The notes beneath the pieces are model-generated. The model made no database searches. It was given only the letters and a program-made list of their open reading frames with translations, and was not told where the DNA came from. 38,651 nucleotides of DNA, taken from positions 1 through 38,651 of the forward strand of contig CAYZTR010000020.1 in assembly GCA_964481575.1 (NCBI GenBank), written 5' to 3'. The position numbers and the translations under genes were made by a program. This document shows, one piece after another, positions 15,759 to 23,418 of this stretch (within the stretch, counting starts at the first letter, position 1; each line of letters begins with the position of its first letter). Origin of the DNA: UQRS01 sp964481575. GTDB taxonomy: Bacteria > Bacillota > Clostridia > Oscillospirales > Acutalibacteraceae.

Positions 15759-16775
15759 TTACTTGGGTTTTTTCCAATGCGTCAGGATCTGCTCCGCCAT
15801 CTGCCGTCCGTGTTCCACAGCGCTGGCCGGAGAAAGCAACTGCACACCGTCTCCCAGGCTGAATAGCCAGCCGAAAAAGGTTGGACTTACCGAAACCTCG
15901 GTGGTCACCAGAAAATGTGTGTCATCATCCGGCGACAGAAACACATCCGTTCCGAACCGGTCAATGATAACACCGGTCAGGGTGTTTTTCACCCGAAGCT
16001 TCACCGTTTGGGTCTCCCCACCGAACATATCAAAGACCCGCCGGGTATACAGGGCGGTATCCAACCGATCCAGTTCCGGGCGTTCCTCCCGGGGCGTCCC
16101 AGTGATCTGGATCTGTTCCATTTTATCCACCCGGTAGTGCTTTGGCGTGTCACTACCCGGCTCCTGTCCCACCAAATAGTAGTTCTCATTGGCCCAGATC
16201 AGCGCATAGGGACTGACCTGGTACCGCCGCCCCTCCCGCCGGTAACTTTTTTTGACCCGTTGGCTGCCCTGGAAAGTGATTTCCCAGCGGAAATACAAAA
16301 AGGTAATCTGCCGGTTTTGGAAAATGGCATTGTGAATGCAGTCCACATTATAATAGATGCTTTCATTCATGGACTTGCCCCGGTTGTTGATGTACACCTG
16401 CCGCTGCAACTGCCCGGCCTCATGCCGGCTGGCAAACTTTTCCAGCTTTCCAATGAGCTGTTCCGATTTTTTCGTCGTAATAAATTTAGAAGACTGGATA
16501 GCATCTACCAGCAGCTTTAATTCAGCCAGCTGAAATTCCCGCTCCGCCAGATAGTAACCGCAATGGCGGCTGCCGGTTTTGAGAATGGGCAAATCAAATT
16601 CCCCCCGCAGAATGTCCAGATCATCGTAAACACTCTTGCGCTCGGCCGTCACGCCTCGCCGGGCCAGCTTTTCCAGCAGATCCGCCATGGTCAAGGGATG
16701 ATTTTCATCAGATTCTTCCCGCAAAATCTGATATAGATACAGCAGCTTTGCTTTTTGATTCCGGCCCTTGGGCAT
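15759..16775 (-). CDS. WYL-domain transcriptional regulator
   Basis: WYL regulators couple an N-terminal winged helix to a ligand- or nucleic-acid-sensing WYL domain. This 338-residue protein begins MPKGRNQKAKLLYLYQIL and has a helix-turn-helix at about residues 25-60 (TMADLLEKLARRGVTAERKSVYDDLDIL). The WYL domain (about 140-230) includes ITFLYFRWEI and YRREGRRYQVSPYALIWANENYYLVGQEP, followed by RVDKMEQIQITG, and the C-terminal region is typical WCX. The ATG at 16775 is preferred over a GTG three codons earlier because AAGGAG sits 9 bases upstream of it. It lies directly before the DUF1854 operon and is a candidate regulator of it, which is positional inference. Confidence 0.92.
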   Translation of the reverse strand: MPKGRNQKAKLLYLYQILREESDENHPLTMADLLEKLARRGVTAERKSVYDDLDILRGEFDLPILKTGSRHCGYYLAEREFQLAELKLLVDAIQSSKFITTKKSEQLIGKLEKFASRHEAGQLQRQVYINNRGKSMNESIYYNVDCIHNAIFQNRQITFLYFRWEITFQGSQRVKKSYRREGRRYQVSPYALIWANENYYLVGQEPGSDTPKHYRVDKMEQIQITGTPREERPELDRLDTALYTRRVFDMFGGETQTVKLRVKNTLTGVIIDRFGTDVFLSPDDDTHFLVTTEVSVSPTFFGWLFSLGDGVQLLSPASAVEHGRQMAEQILTHWKKPK

Positions 16776-16820
16776 ATAAACCACTCCTTTGTACAGAATA
16801 TGGGACTTTAATCTTTGCTT

Positions 16821-16849
16821 ACCATAGCAGATTTCCCATCAAAAAGCAA
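16821..16849 (-). promoter_or_regulatory. Predicted promoter of the WYL regulator gene
   Basis: TTGCTT (16849-16844), a 17-base spacer and TATGGT (16826-16821) on the minus strand, about 46 bases upstream of the start codon. It is a moderate match, divergent from the tRNA promoter. Confidence 0.5.
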
Positions 16850-16897
16850 GCCCCACCGGCAGCAAAAGGAAAAATAGAAATTTTTTTGAGAAGGGGG

Positions 16898-16926
16898 TTG
16901 ATTTTTAATGGGAGTTGTGGTAATAT
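16898..16926 (+). promoter_or_regulatory. Promoter of tRNA-Arg
   Basis: TTGATT (16898-16903), a 17-base spacer and TAATAT (16921-16926), placed 21 bases before the mature tRNA 5' end. Confidence 0.75.
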
Positions 16927-16947
16927 ACTATGGCAACCAAATTGCAC

Positions 16948-17024
16948 GCGCCAGTAGCTCAGCTGGATAGAGTGTTTGACTACGAATCAAAAGGTCGGGG
17001 GTTCGAGTCCCTTCTGGCGCACCA
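16948..17024 (+). tRNA. tRNA-Arg (anticodon ACG)
   Basis: A complete cloverleaf of 77 bases including an encoded CCA. The acceptor arm GCGCCAG pairs with CTGGCGC. The D-loop holds AGCTGGATAGAGT, the anticodon stem TTTGA/TCAAA encloses the loop CTACGAA with anticodon ACG, and the T-arm contains GGTTCGAGTCC. A34 is expected to be deaminated to inosine so that the tRNA reads CGU, CGC and CGA. The gene stands alone between its own promoter and terminator. Confidence 0.97.
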
Positions 17025-17030
17025 AGTAAA

Positions 17031-17077
17031 AGCACCGATTTTCCTTGTTCTTATCAGGAAAATCGGTGCTTTTTGTT
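17031..17077 (+). terminator. Intrinsic terminator after tRNA-Arg
   Basis: AGCACCGATTTTCCT (17031-17045) pairs perfectly with AGGAAAATCGGTGCT (17056-17070) around a 10-base loop and is followed by TTTTGTTT. Confidence 0.92.
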
Positions 17078-17236
17078 TACTTCTATAATTTCAACCCGTA
17101 ACAAAACCGTAACAATATTAAAATGATTAAAACTATAATTGTCTATTATGCAGCACTTGTGTATTGTGCTTTTTCGTTCTGTATTACCTCCGGCTACATC
17201 CAGAACTGCTATGACAACGTCCCCGCAATATCAAAG

Positions 17237-17740
17237 TTAACTTGCCATAATCAAATTCTTCATTGCCAGAAGATCTGCGGTATTGATTATTTTATTCCCA
17301 TCAATATCAGCAGACAAGCTTTCTAATGAGTTCCAAGAATAAGATACACCTTGCATGATGAGATTTTTCAGCATGGTTTGGTCACTGACTGTAACTCTGC
17401 CATCTCCATTTAAATCGCCAATTACTGACAATATAAATGTACTTTGTTTTGACGTTTGCATATATCCACTAAAGCCAGAACAAACGATCACCGTATCAGG
17501 CACATAATTTCCTGCTCCATTTCGAACATCTGTCAATTCATAAGTAAAATAATCTGTTGCATGTGTTGCCATTTCAGCCTTTACCTCAGCGAGGGTGGTT
17601 CCTGCGTTAATACGATAAATAAAACCATAATAAATGTCATATTCAATACCGTCTGTATTTGCTGCATTTGCCGTTATACCTAAGGCACTTACCGAACACA
17701 GCATAATAATGGCTAATAATCCTACTAATACTTTTTTCAT
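17237..17740 (-). CDS. Small secreted protein with divergent dockerin
   Basis: The 167-residue product has a clear signal peptide (KKVLVGLLAIIMLCSVSALG, cleavage likely after ANA near residue 27). A short module of about 70 residues follows with an AGTTLAEVKAEM segment, a pattern seen in small beta-domains placed before dockerins in Clostridia. The C-terminal dockerin has two calcium loops, DLNGDGRVTVSDQTMLKNL and DIDGNKIINTADLLAMKNL. These differ clearly from the LSVTDVVLLRKAIL type of the other four dockerins here. The gene is much more AT-rich than its neighbours, with codons such as ATA, TTA and AAT frequent. AAGGAG precedes the ATG. Acquisition by transfer is plausible; function is unknown. 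Confidence 0.85.
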   Translation of the reverse strand: MKKVLVGLLAIIMLCSVSALGITANAANTDGIEYDIYYGFIYRINAGTTLAEVKAEMATHATDYFTYELTDVRNGAGNYVPDTVIVCSGFSGYMQTSKQSTFILSVIGDLNGDGRVTVSDQTMLKNLIMQGVSYSWNSLESLSADIDGNKIINTADLLAMKNLIMAS

Positions 17741-17807
17741 TTTCTACACTCCTTAATATTTGTTTTGCAAGAAAATGCTTCCTGAGTACAATTAAACTTG
17801 CAAATAT

Positions 17808-17836
17808 ATTATATTCATTTTACAAGTTAAAATCAA
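17808..17836 (-). promoter_or_regulatory. Promoter of the small dockerin gene
   Basis: TTGATT (17836-17831), a 17-base spacer and TATAAT (17813-17808) on the minus strand, 67 bases before the start codon, in very AT-rich DNA. Confidence 0.75.
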
Positions 17837-17905
17837 TTAGAATATTAAACAAAGATTCGCTTTCTTTTTCATCATTCGTACAAAAGGGGAAACCATCCCC
17901 TGTAA

Positions 17906-18124
17906 TTACAGCCCCAGCAGCTGCTTCCAGGTGTTTTGCCCCACGATGCCGTCCACAGCCAGACCCTTGGCGGTCTGGAAGGCTTTGGCGGCGGCCACGG
18001 TCTTTGCACCAAAAATGCCATCGGCAGCGCCGCAGGAAAATCCCAAGGTATTCAAACGGTTCTGCAAAGCCTTGACCGAATCCTCCTTGCTACCGCTGCG
18101 CAGGGTGGGGCAAACGGATGCGTC
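17906..18124 (-). pseudogene. Remnant of a peptidoglycan-binding (PG_binding_1) protein
   Basis: Read on the minus strand, 72 codons end in TAA and encode a nearly complete peptidoglycan-binding domain: LRSGSKEDSVKALQNRLNTL, then CGAADGIFGAKTVAAAKAFQ and GLAVDGIVGQNTWKQLLGL. This is the C-terminal domain of many cell-wall hydrolases. Upstream the frame is closed by a stop immediately before the first codon, and there is no start codon or ribosome site, so the enzyme domain has been lost. Its GC content matches the host genome, unlike the adjacent AT-rich gene. It is best read as the tail of a deleted gene. Confidence 0.85.
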
Positions 18125-18314
18125 TTAACCGGGAAAATACCCGGCGCGCCGGTGAAAAAATGCCAAACGGTTTGCCCTGCTGCAAAGAGCACAAGGGCAC
18201 AGCCCTCCTGCAAGCCAAAAAATAAGCCGCAGGTTTAGACAGGTTGTGGAATTCAACTATCCGCTGCCGGTTGTGACCTATTTGTTAGGCAACAAATCAC
18301 AGTGACATTTGCAC

Positions 18315-18343
18315 TTGCGTCGCTGCGCCTCCCCGGCTATAAT
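18315..18343 (+). promoter_or_regulatory. Promoter of the nitrilase-family gene
   Basis: TTGCGT (18315-18320), a 17-base spacer and TATAAT (18338-18343), 42 bases upstream of the start codon. Confidence 0.8.
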
Positions 18344-18385
18344 GAAAACATACTATCGCTGGTAGGGCAAAACAGGAGGGATTCC

Positions 18386-19297
18386 ATGATCTGGAAAGTC
18401 GCCATATTGCAAATGCGTTCGGCCGGCCGGGACACGGCACAAAATACAAATATCATCCTTTCAAATATGGAAACAGCCGCCAGGCAGCAGGCGGATATCC
18501 TACTGCTTCCGGAATGTTTTCTGAACGGATATCTCCTGCCGACAGACAACAGTCAGGCTCTGGACGATGACGACAACTGTCTGCGAACCATCTGTCAGGC
18601 GGCAAAAACCCTGCACATCGGTGTTGTGGCAACCGCCCTGACAAAAGGAAAACAAAAGCCCCAAAACTCTGCTTTTGTCATCAATCGGGACGGCGCCATT
18701 CTCATGAAATATTCCAAAGTACATACCTGCGACTTTGCAGACGAAGCCTGTCTGGAAAGTGGCGATGGTTTTCAGGTTTGTGATTTTCATGGTGTCAAAC
18801 TGGGCATCATGATCTGCTATGACAGGGAATACCCCGAAAGCGCAAGAATTCTCATGCTCAAAGGGGCAGAAATAATTCTCGTCCCCAATGACTGCGGCAG
18901 CATGCAGCCACGTCTCCAGGCCCTATCGACCCGGGCTTATGAAAACATGGTTGGGATTGCCATGGCCAATCCCAACGGCCAAAATGCCGGCTGCTCCTGT
19001 GCCTACAGTCCCATCTGCTGGGATGAAGCAGGGCAGTGTGTCGATAACACGCTGCTTTTGGCCAACGATCTGGAGCAGGGACTGTTTTATGCCACCTTTG
19101 ATCTGGACAGGCTCCGCCGTTACCGGCAAGAAGAAATGATGGGAAATACCTACCGGAAGGTCAAAGCCTATGGGGCGTTACTGTCCGGGGAGATTCAGCC
19201 ACCTTTTCTCCGGGAGAACCAGGAAGAACCGCTTCCCCCGCACTTTAAAGGCCAATCAAGCCCGGGAATTGGATCTTTGGACGGAAACCACCAATGA
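18386..19297 (+). CDS. Carbon-nitrogen hydrolase (nitrilase superfamily)
   Basis: Enzymes of this superfamily hydrolyse amides or carbamoyl groups such as N-carbamoylputrescine, omega-amides or beta-ureidopropionate. The 303-residue product shows the Glu-Lys-Cys triad: Glu in LLLPECFLNGY (about residue 45), Lys in MKYSKVHTC (about 114) and Cys in LGIMICYDREYPESARIL (about 151). SAFVINRDG and STRAYENMVGIAMANPNG are further family landmarks. The ATG at 18386 has AGGAGGG 6 bases upstream, and translation gives the expected MIWKVAILQMRSAGRD. The C-terminal 25 residues after GEIQPPF are not conserved. The gene stands alone with its own promoter and terminator. The exact substrate cannot be assigned. 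Confidence 0.9.
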   Translation: MIWKVAILQMRSAGRDTAQNTNIILSNMETAARQQADILLLPECFLNGYLLPTDNSQALDDDDNCLRTICQAAKTLHIGVVATALTKGKQKPQNSAFVINRDGAILMKYSKVHTCDFADEACLESGDGFQVCDFHGVKLGIMICYDREYPESARILMLKGAEIILVPNDCGSMQPRLQALSTRAYENMVGIAMANPNGQNAGCSCAYSPICWDEAGQCVDNTLLLANDLEQGLFYATFDLDRLRRYRQEEMMGNTYRKVKAYGALLSGEIQPPFLRENQEEPLPPHFKGQSSPGIGSLDGNHQ

Positions 19298-19363
19298 AAC
19301 CGACCGCCTTGTTTGAACGCAATGCATGATTCCTTTTATCAGGTATAAAAATCCAATCATAAC

Positions 19364-19410
19364 AAAACAACCGACCCCTACGCATGGCAGCGTTGGGATC
19401 GGTTGTTTTT
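19364..19410. terminator. Bidirectional terminator between the nitrilase gene and gpmI
   Basis: AAAACAACCGACCCC pairs with GGGATCGGTTGTTTTT with one mismatch around an 18-base loop. T-runs flank both sides, TTTTT on the plus strand and TTTTG on the minus strand, so it can serve both convergent genes. Confidence 0.8.
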
Positions 19411-19439
19411 ATGCGTAAAAGACCTATAACAGCGGTTTA

Positions 19440-20975
19440 TTACTTAATCAGACTTTCGCCGGTCATTTCAGCAGGCTGGGGCAGCCCCAGAACCTTCAAA
19501 ATCGTGGGAGAAATGTCACAGAGCTTGCCGCCCATGCGGAGCTCACAGGGATACCCCACCACGCAGAAGGGCACCGGATTGGTGGTATGTGCGGTGAAGG
19601 GCTCCACGCCATCCTCCGCCAACATCCGATCCGCATTGCCGTGGTCGGCAGTAATGAAAACACAGCCGCCCATTTTCAGGGTAGACTCCACCACGCGGCC
19701 TACGCAGGCATCCACCGTTTCCACTGCCTTGACGGCCGCGTCAAAGACGCCGGTATGGCCCACCATATCACAGTTGGCAAAGTTCAGGATGATCACATCA
19801 TACTTGCCGCTTTCAATGGCTTCACAAACCTTGTCACAAACAGGGATGGCGCTCATTTCCGGCATAAGATCGAAGGTGGAAATCTTGGGGGAATCCACCA
19901 GGATCCGATCTTCCCCTTCATACTCCACCTCGTTGCCGCCGTTAAAGAAGAAGGTCACATGGGCATACTTCTGGGTCTCGGCAATCCGCAGCTGCTTCTT
20001 ACCGTTCTTGGAAAGGTACTCGCCCAGGGTATTTACCAAACTTTCTGGCTTGAAGGCCACGTCCACACAGGGAATGGTCTCATCATACTGGGTCATGCAG
20101 ACAAAATAAATGTCCTTCTTGCCGCCCTTCCGGTCAAAACCTTTGAAATCCGGATCGGCAAAGGCCCGGGTAATTTGCCGAGCCCGGTCGGGCCGGAAAT
20201 TATAGAACACCACGGCATCCCCATCGGAGACGGGGGCGGCCCCAGCCAGAACGGTGGGCAGCACGAATTCATCGGTCAGATGCTTGCCGTCCTCATCCAC
20301 GGTATCATAGGAAGCCTTCAGGGCAGCCACAGGATCCACAGCCTGGATGCCTTCGCCGCAAACCATGGCGTTGTAAGCCAGCTCCACCCGAGACCAGATG
20401 TTGTCCCGGTCCATACCGTAGAAACGGCCCATGAGGGTGGCAATCTGCCCTACGCCGATTTGAGCCAGCTTGGCCTGAAGCTCCTCTACATACTCCACAG
20501 CGGAGGCGGGGGGAACATCCCGGCCATCCAGCAGGCAGTGAACATAGACTTTGGTCAGCCCGGCCTTTTTGGCCAGCTCCAGCAGGGCGTACAGGTGGGT
20601 ATTATGGCTATGGACGCCGCCGTCAGACAGCAGACCCATAAGATGCAGGGAAGAACCATTGGCCTTCACCTGATTCACCGCAGCGGTCAGGGCAGGGTTC
20701 TGGAAAAAGTCCCCATCAGAAATGGATTTGGTAATCCGGGTCAGCTCCTGATATACCACCCGGCCGGCCCCCATATTGGTATGGCCCACCTCGGAGTTAC
20801 CCATCTGACCGTCAGGCAGACCCACATCCATACCGGAAGCGCCGATATTAGTGGTGGGATAACGGAGAAAGAATTCATCCAGGTTAGGAGTCTTGGCGGT
20901 GATGACGGCATTGCCCTTCTTACAGGGGTTAATGCCAAAGCCGTCCATAATGGTCAAAACAACAGGCTTTTTCAT
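19440..20975 (-). CDS. gpmI: 2,3-bisphosphoglycerate-independent phosphoglycerate mutase
   Basis: This enzyme interconverts 3- and 2-phosphoglycerate in glycolysis using two manganese ions and a phosphoserine intermediate. The 511-residue length is standard. Motifs include the metal-binding VVLTIMDGFGINP at the N-terminus, the nucleophilic serine in MGNSEVGHTNMGAGRVVYQ (about residue 60), LLSDGGVHSH, HCLLDGRDVPP, FYNFRPDRARQI, and the C-terminal metal ligands in NFANCDMVGHTG and FITADHGNAD. GGAGGT lies 8 bases before the ATG at 20975; upstream reading frame is inside tpiA and is not used. The gene begins 11 bases after tpiA ends and is the last of the operon. Confidence 0.97.
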   Translation of the reverse strand: MKKPVVLTIMDGFGINPCKKGNAVITAKTPNLDEFFLRYPTTNIGASGMDVGLPDGQMGNSEVGHTNMGAGRVVYQELTRITKSISDGDFFQNPALTAAVNQVKANGSSLHLMGLLSDGGVHSHNTHLYALLELAKKAGLTKVYVHCLLDGRDVPPASAVEYVEELQAKLAQIGVGQIATLMGRFYGMDRDNIWSRVELAYNAMVCGEGIQAVDPVAALKASYDTVDEDGKHLTDEFVLPTVLAGAAPVSDGDAVVFYNFRPDRARQITRAFADPDFKGFDRKGGKKDIYFVCMTQYDETIPCVDVAFKPESLVNTLGEYLSKNGKKQLRIAETQKYAHVTFFFNGGNEVEYEGEDRILVDSPKISTFDLMPEMSAIPVCDKVCEAIESGKYDVIILNFANCDMVGHTGVFDAAVKAVETVDACVGRVVESTLKMGGCVFITADHGNADRMLAEDGVEPFTAHTTNPVPFCVVGYPCELRMGGKLCDISPTILKVLGLPQPAEMTGESLIK

Positions 20976-20986
20976 AGGTGACCTCC

Positions 20987-21754
20987 TTACTTGGAAGCAG
21001 AGGCAACCAAAGCAGCAAAGTCGGAAGCCACCAGGGAAGCACCGCCGATCAGGCCGCCGTCCACATCGGGCTGGGCCAGAAGCTCGTCCGCATTGGCCGG
21101 CTTCATGGAACCGCCGTACTGAACGGTAGTAGCGTCGGCTACGGCCTGGCCATACAGGGAAGCCAGGGTGGCGCGGATCAGGGCGCAAACCTCATTGGCC
21201 TGGGCAGCGGTGGCAGTCTTACCGGTGCCGATGGCCCAAACCGGCTCATAAGCGATAATCACGTTGGCCATCTGTTCCTCAGTGACACCCTGGAGGGCGA
21301 TTTTGGTCTGCATAGCAACCAATTCAGCGGTAATGCCCTGCTCCCGATCTTCCAGCATTTCGCCCACGCAGAGGATCACCTTCAGGCCGTTGTTCAGGGC
21401 AGCCAGAGTCCGCTTATTCACAGTAACGTCGGTCTCCCCGAAATACTGACGGCGCTCAGAGTGGCCGATGATCACATACTCCACACCCATTTCCTTCAAC
21501 ATAGGGGCGGAAACCTCCCCGGTATAGGCGCCGGAGGCTTCAAAATGGCAATTCTCAGCGCCCACGCCGATGTTGGAACCCTTGGTTGCTTCCAGGGCGT
21601 TTTGCAGATCCACAAAGGGAACGCAGACCACAACGCCGCAGTCGGCATCCTTGACCAGGGGCTTGATCTCATTGATCAACGCGGTGGTCTCAGCAGGGGT
21701 TTTATTCATTTTCCAGTTACCAGCGATGATGGCTTTACGCAGATTCTTATTCAT
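20987..21754 (-). CDS. tpiA: Triosephosphate isomerase
   Basis: TpiA interconverts dihydroxyacetone phosphate and glyceraldehyde 3-phosphate. The 255-residue product has the catalytic lysine in IIAGNWKMNK (about residue 18), the histidine in YVIIGHSERRQYFGE (about 100), and the glutamate in VIIAYEPVWAIGTGKTA (about 171), which leads into flexible loop 6. It ends with VQYGGSMKPANADEL and VDGGLIGGASL, the phosphate-binding strands. The ATG at 21754 is preceded by GGAGGAT and gives the normal N-terminus MNKNLRKAIIAGNWK; earlier in-frame codons lie in the pgk-tpiA gap. Confidence 0.98.
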   Translation of the reverse strand: MNKNLRKAIIAGNWKMNKTPAETTALINEIKPLVKDADCGVVVCVPFVDLQNALEATKGSNIGVGAENCHFEASGAYTGEVSAPMLKEMGVEYVIIGHSERRQYFGETDVTVNKRTLAALNNGLKVILCVGEMLEDREQGITAELVAMQTKIALQGVTEEQMANVIIAYEPVWAIGTGKTATAAQANEVCALIRATLASLYGQAVADATTVQYGGSMKPANADELLAQPDVDGGLIGGASLVASDFAALVASASK

Positions 21755-21833
21755 AGTAACATCCTCCAAAATAAAACAATATTGCATTATAAGGGGCGGG
21801 CGTTTCCACACCCGCCCCTTTTTGGCTAAACAA

Positions 21834-23039
21834 TCAATCTTTGTCATTGAGGGCGGCGATGCCGGGCAGCACCTTACCCTCCAGGAATTCCAGGGAAGCG
21901 CCGCCACCGGTGGAGATGTGGGTCATCTTATCGGCAAAACCCAGCTTTTCAACAGCCGCAGCAGAGTCGCCGCCGCCGATGATGGAGATAGCGCCGGAAG
22001 CAGCCACCGCCTTGGCCACGGCAATGGTACCGCCGGCATACTTGGGGAATTCGGTAACGCCCATGGGGCCGTTCCAGACAACAGTGCCGGCGTCCTGTAG
22101 CGCCTCGGTGAACAGCGCCTCGGTCTTAGGACCGATATCCAGACCCATCCAACCGTCGGGAATCTCGTCAGAGGAGCACTCATTATAAGCACAGTTGGGA
22201 TCGTACTTGTCTCCGATGCGGTTATCCACGGGGATCAGGAACTTAACGCCCTTTTCCTTGGCGTCAGCCATGATCTGGCCGGCCAGCTCGATCTTATCCT
22301 CCTCCAGAAGGGAATCGCCGATGCTGTGGCCCAGAGACTTCATGAAGGTATAGGCCATGCCGCCGCCAACAATGAGGGTATCCACCTTATTCAGCAGGTT
22401 GGTGATGACGCCGATCTTATCGGAAACCTTGGCGCCGCCCAGAATGGCAACAAAGGGACGCTTGGGATCCGCCAAAGCGCCGCCCATGATGGAGATTTCC
22501 TTCTGGATCAGGTAGCCGCTGACAGCAGGCAGATAATCGGCCAGGTCGGCGGTGGAAGCCTGGGCACGGTGGGCCGTACCGAAGGCGTCATTGACATAGA
22601 TTTCAGCCAGAGAAGCCATTTCCTTGGCAAAAGGAGCCCGAACCGCCTTATCTTTTGCGGTTTCCTCGGCGTGGAACCGGACATTCTCCAGCAGCATGAT
22701 CTCGCCGGGCTGGAGCGCAGCAGCCATGGACTTAGCACTTTCGCCAACCACATCAGCAGCCAGCTTCACTTCCTTGCCCAACAGCTCAGACAGCCGCTTG
22801 GCAACCGGGGCCAGGGAATAGGTCATGTTGAACTCGCCCTTAGGGCGGCCCATATGGGAGCAAAGGATCACCGCGGCGTTATGCTCGTTGAGATACTGAA
22901 TGGTTTTCAGGGCTTCGCGAATCCGCTTATCGTCGGTGATTTCCCCGTCGGCCATAGGCACGTTGAAGTCGCAGCGGACAAGCACCTTCTTGCCGGAGAC
23001 TTCAATGTCTTCGATGGTTTTCTTGTTCATGGCAGTCAT
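21834..23039 (-). CDS. pgk: Phosphoglycerate kinase
   Basis: Pgk transfers phosphate from 1,3-bisphosphoglycerate to ADP. The 401-residue product carries VLVRCDFNVPMADGEITDDKRI (substrate-binding Asp/Asn), ILCSHMGRPKGEFN, LLENVRFHAEE, VNDAFGTAHRAQAST, VAILGGAKVSDKIGVI, WNGPMGVTEF, and the nucleotide-binding end IIGGGDSAAAVEKLG and STGGGASLEFLEG. Two starts are close together; the ATG at 23039 is favoured since AAGGA lies 10-11 bases upstream, while the ATG at 23030 would be 19 away. It leads the pgk-tpiA-gpmI operon. A gap gene, common at the head of such clusters, is not in the window. Confidence 0.97.
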   Translation of the reverse strand: MTAMNKKTIEDIEVSGKKVLVRCDFNVPMADGEITDDKRIREALKTIQYLNEHNAAVILCSHMGRPKGEFNMTYSLAPVAKRLSELLGKEVKLAADVVGESAKSMAAALQPGEIMLLENVRFHAEETAKDKAVRAPFAKEMASLAEIYVNDAFGTAHRAQASTADLADYLPAVSGYLIQKEISIMGGALADPKRPFVAILGGAKVSDKIGVITNLLNKVDTLIVGGGMAYTFMKSLGHSIGDSLLEEDKIELAGQIMADAKEKGVKFLIPVDNRIGDKYDPNCAYNECSSDEIPDGWMGLDIGPKTEALFTEALQDAGTVVWNGPMGVTEFPKYAGGTIAVAKAVAASGAISIIGGGDSAAAVEKLGFADKMTHISTGGGASLEFLEGKVLPGIAALNDKD

Positions 23040-23105
23040 GCATGATACATCCTTTCTACTCTCCAATTTTTGAAACAACGCTTGTTAAATTACAGACAAG
23101 TCTAC

Positions 23106-23139
23106 AGGGTATTTTACCCTATTTTTCCCCGCTTTGCAA
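23106..23139 (-). promoter_or_regulatory. Promoter of pgk-tpiA-gpmI with an inverted repeat over the -10 box
   Basis: On the minus strand TTGCAA (23139-23134), a 17-base spacer and TAAAAT (23116-23111). The -10 element sits in the centre of the perfect 15-base inverted repeat AGGGTATTTTACCCT (23106-23120; 6-base arms, 3-base centre). The repeat is positioned like an operator for a repressor of glycolysis. Confidence 0.75.
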
Positions 23140-23353
23140 GGGATTCGCTGGATTTTTTGAATTTTTTTCCTGATTTTAGCGGAACATCAGAAAATCCTGG
23201 AAGCATTTCGGGATTTTTTGTGCATCTGCATGGAAGCAGCCGAGCTGCTGGGGAGGTGGTTGCAAAAGGATTGGAGACAACAGCGAATCCATGACGACAT
23301 TCCCTTGACAACAATCCATTGTGAAGGCGGCAGCTTGCGCCATCCGGCCCAAC

Positions 23354-23399
23354 AAAGGCGCCCTGCAGAGAACTTTTGGGTTCCCGGCAGAGCGCCTTT
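23354..23399 (-). terminator. Probable terminator after the GH78 gene
   Basis: AAAGGCGC...GAAC (23354 onward) pairs with GTTC...GCGCCTTT (to 23399) with three mismatches. On the minus strand the T-run after the stem is short (TTTG), so termination may be incomplete. Confidence 0.5.
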
Positions 23400-23418
23400 C
23401 CCTGTAAATTCAAATTGC

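Noticed and set aside
17085..17120. CCGTAACAA-type direct repeat after tRNA-Arg as a phage attachment site
   Set aside because: It does not copy the tRNA 3' end, and no integrase or matching second site is present.
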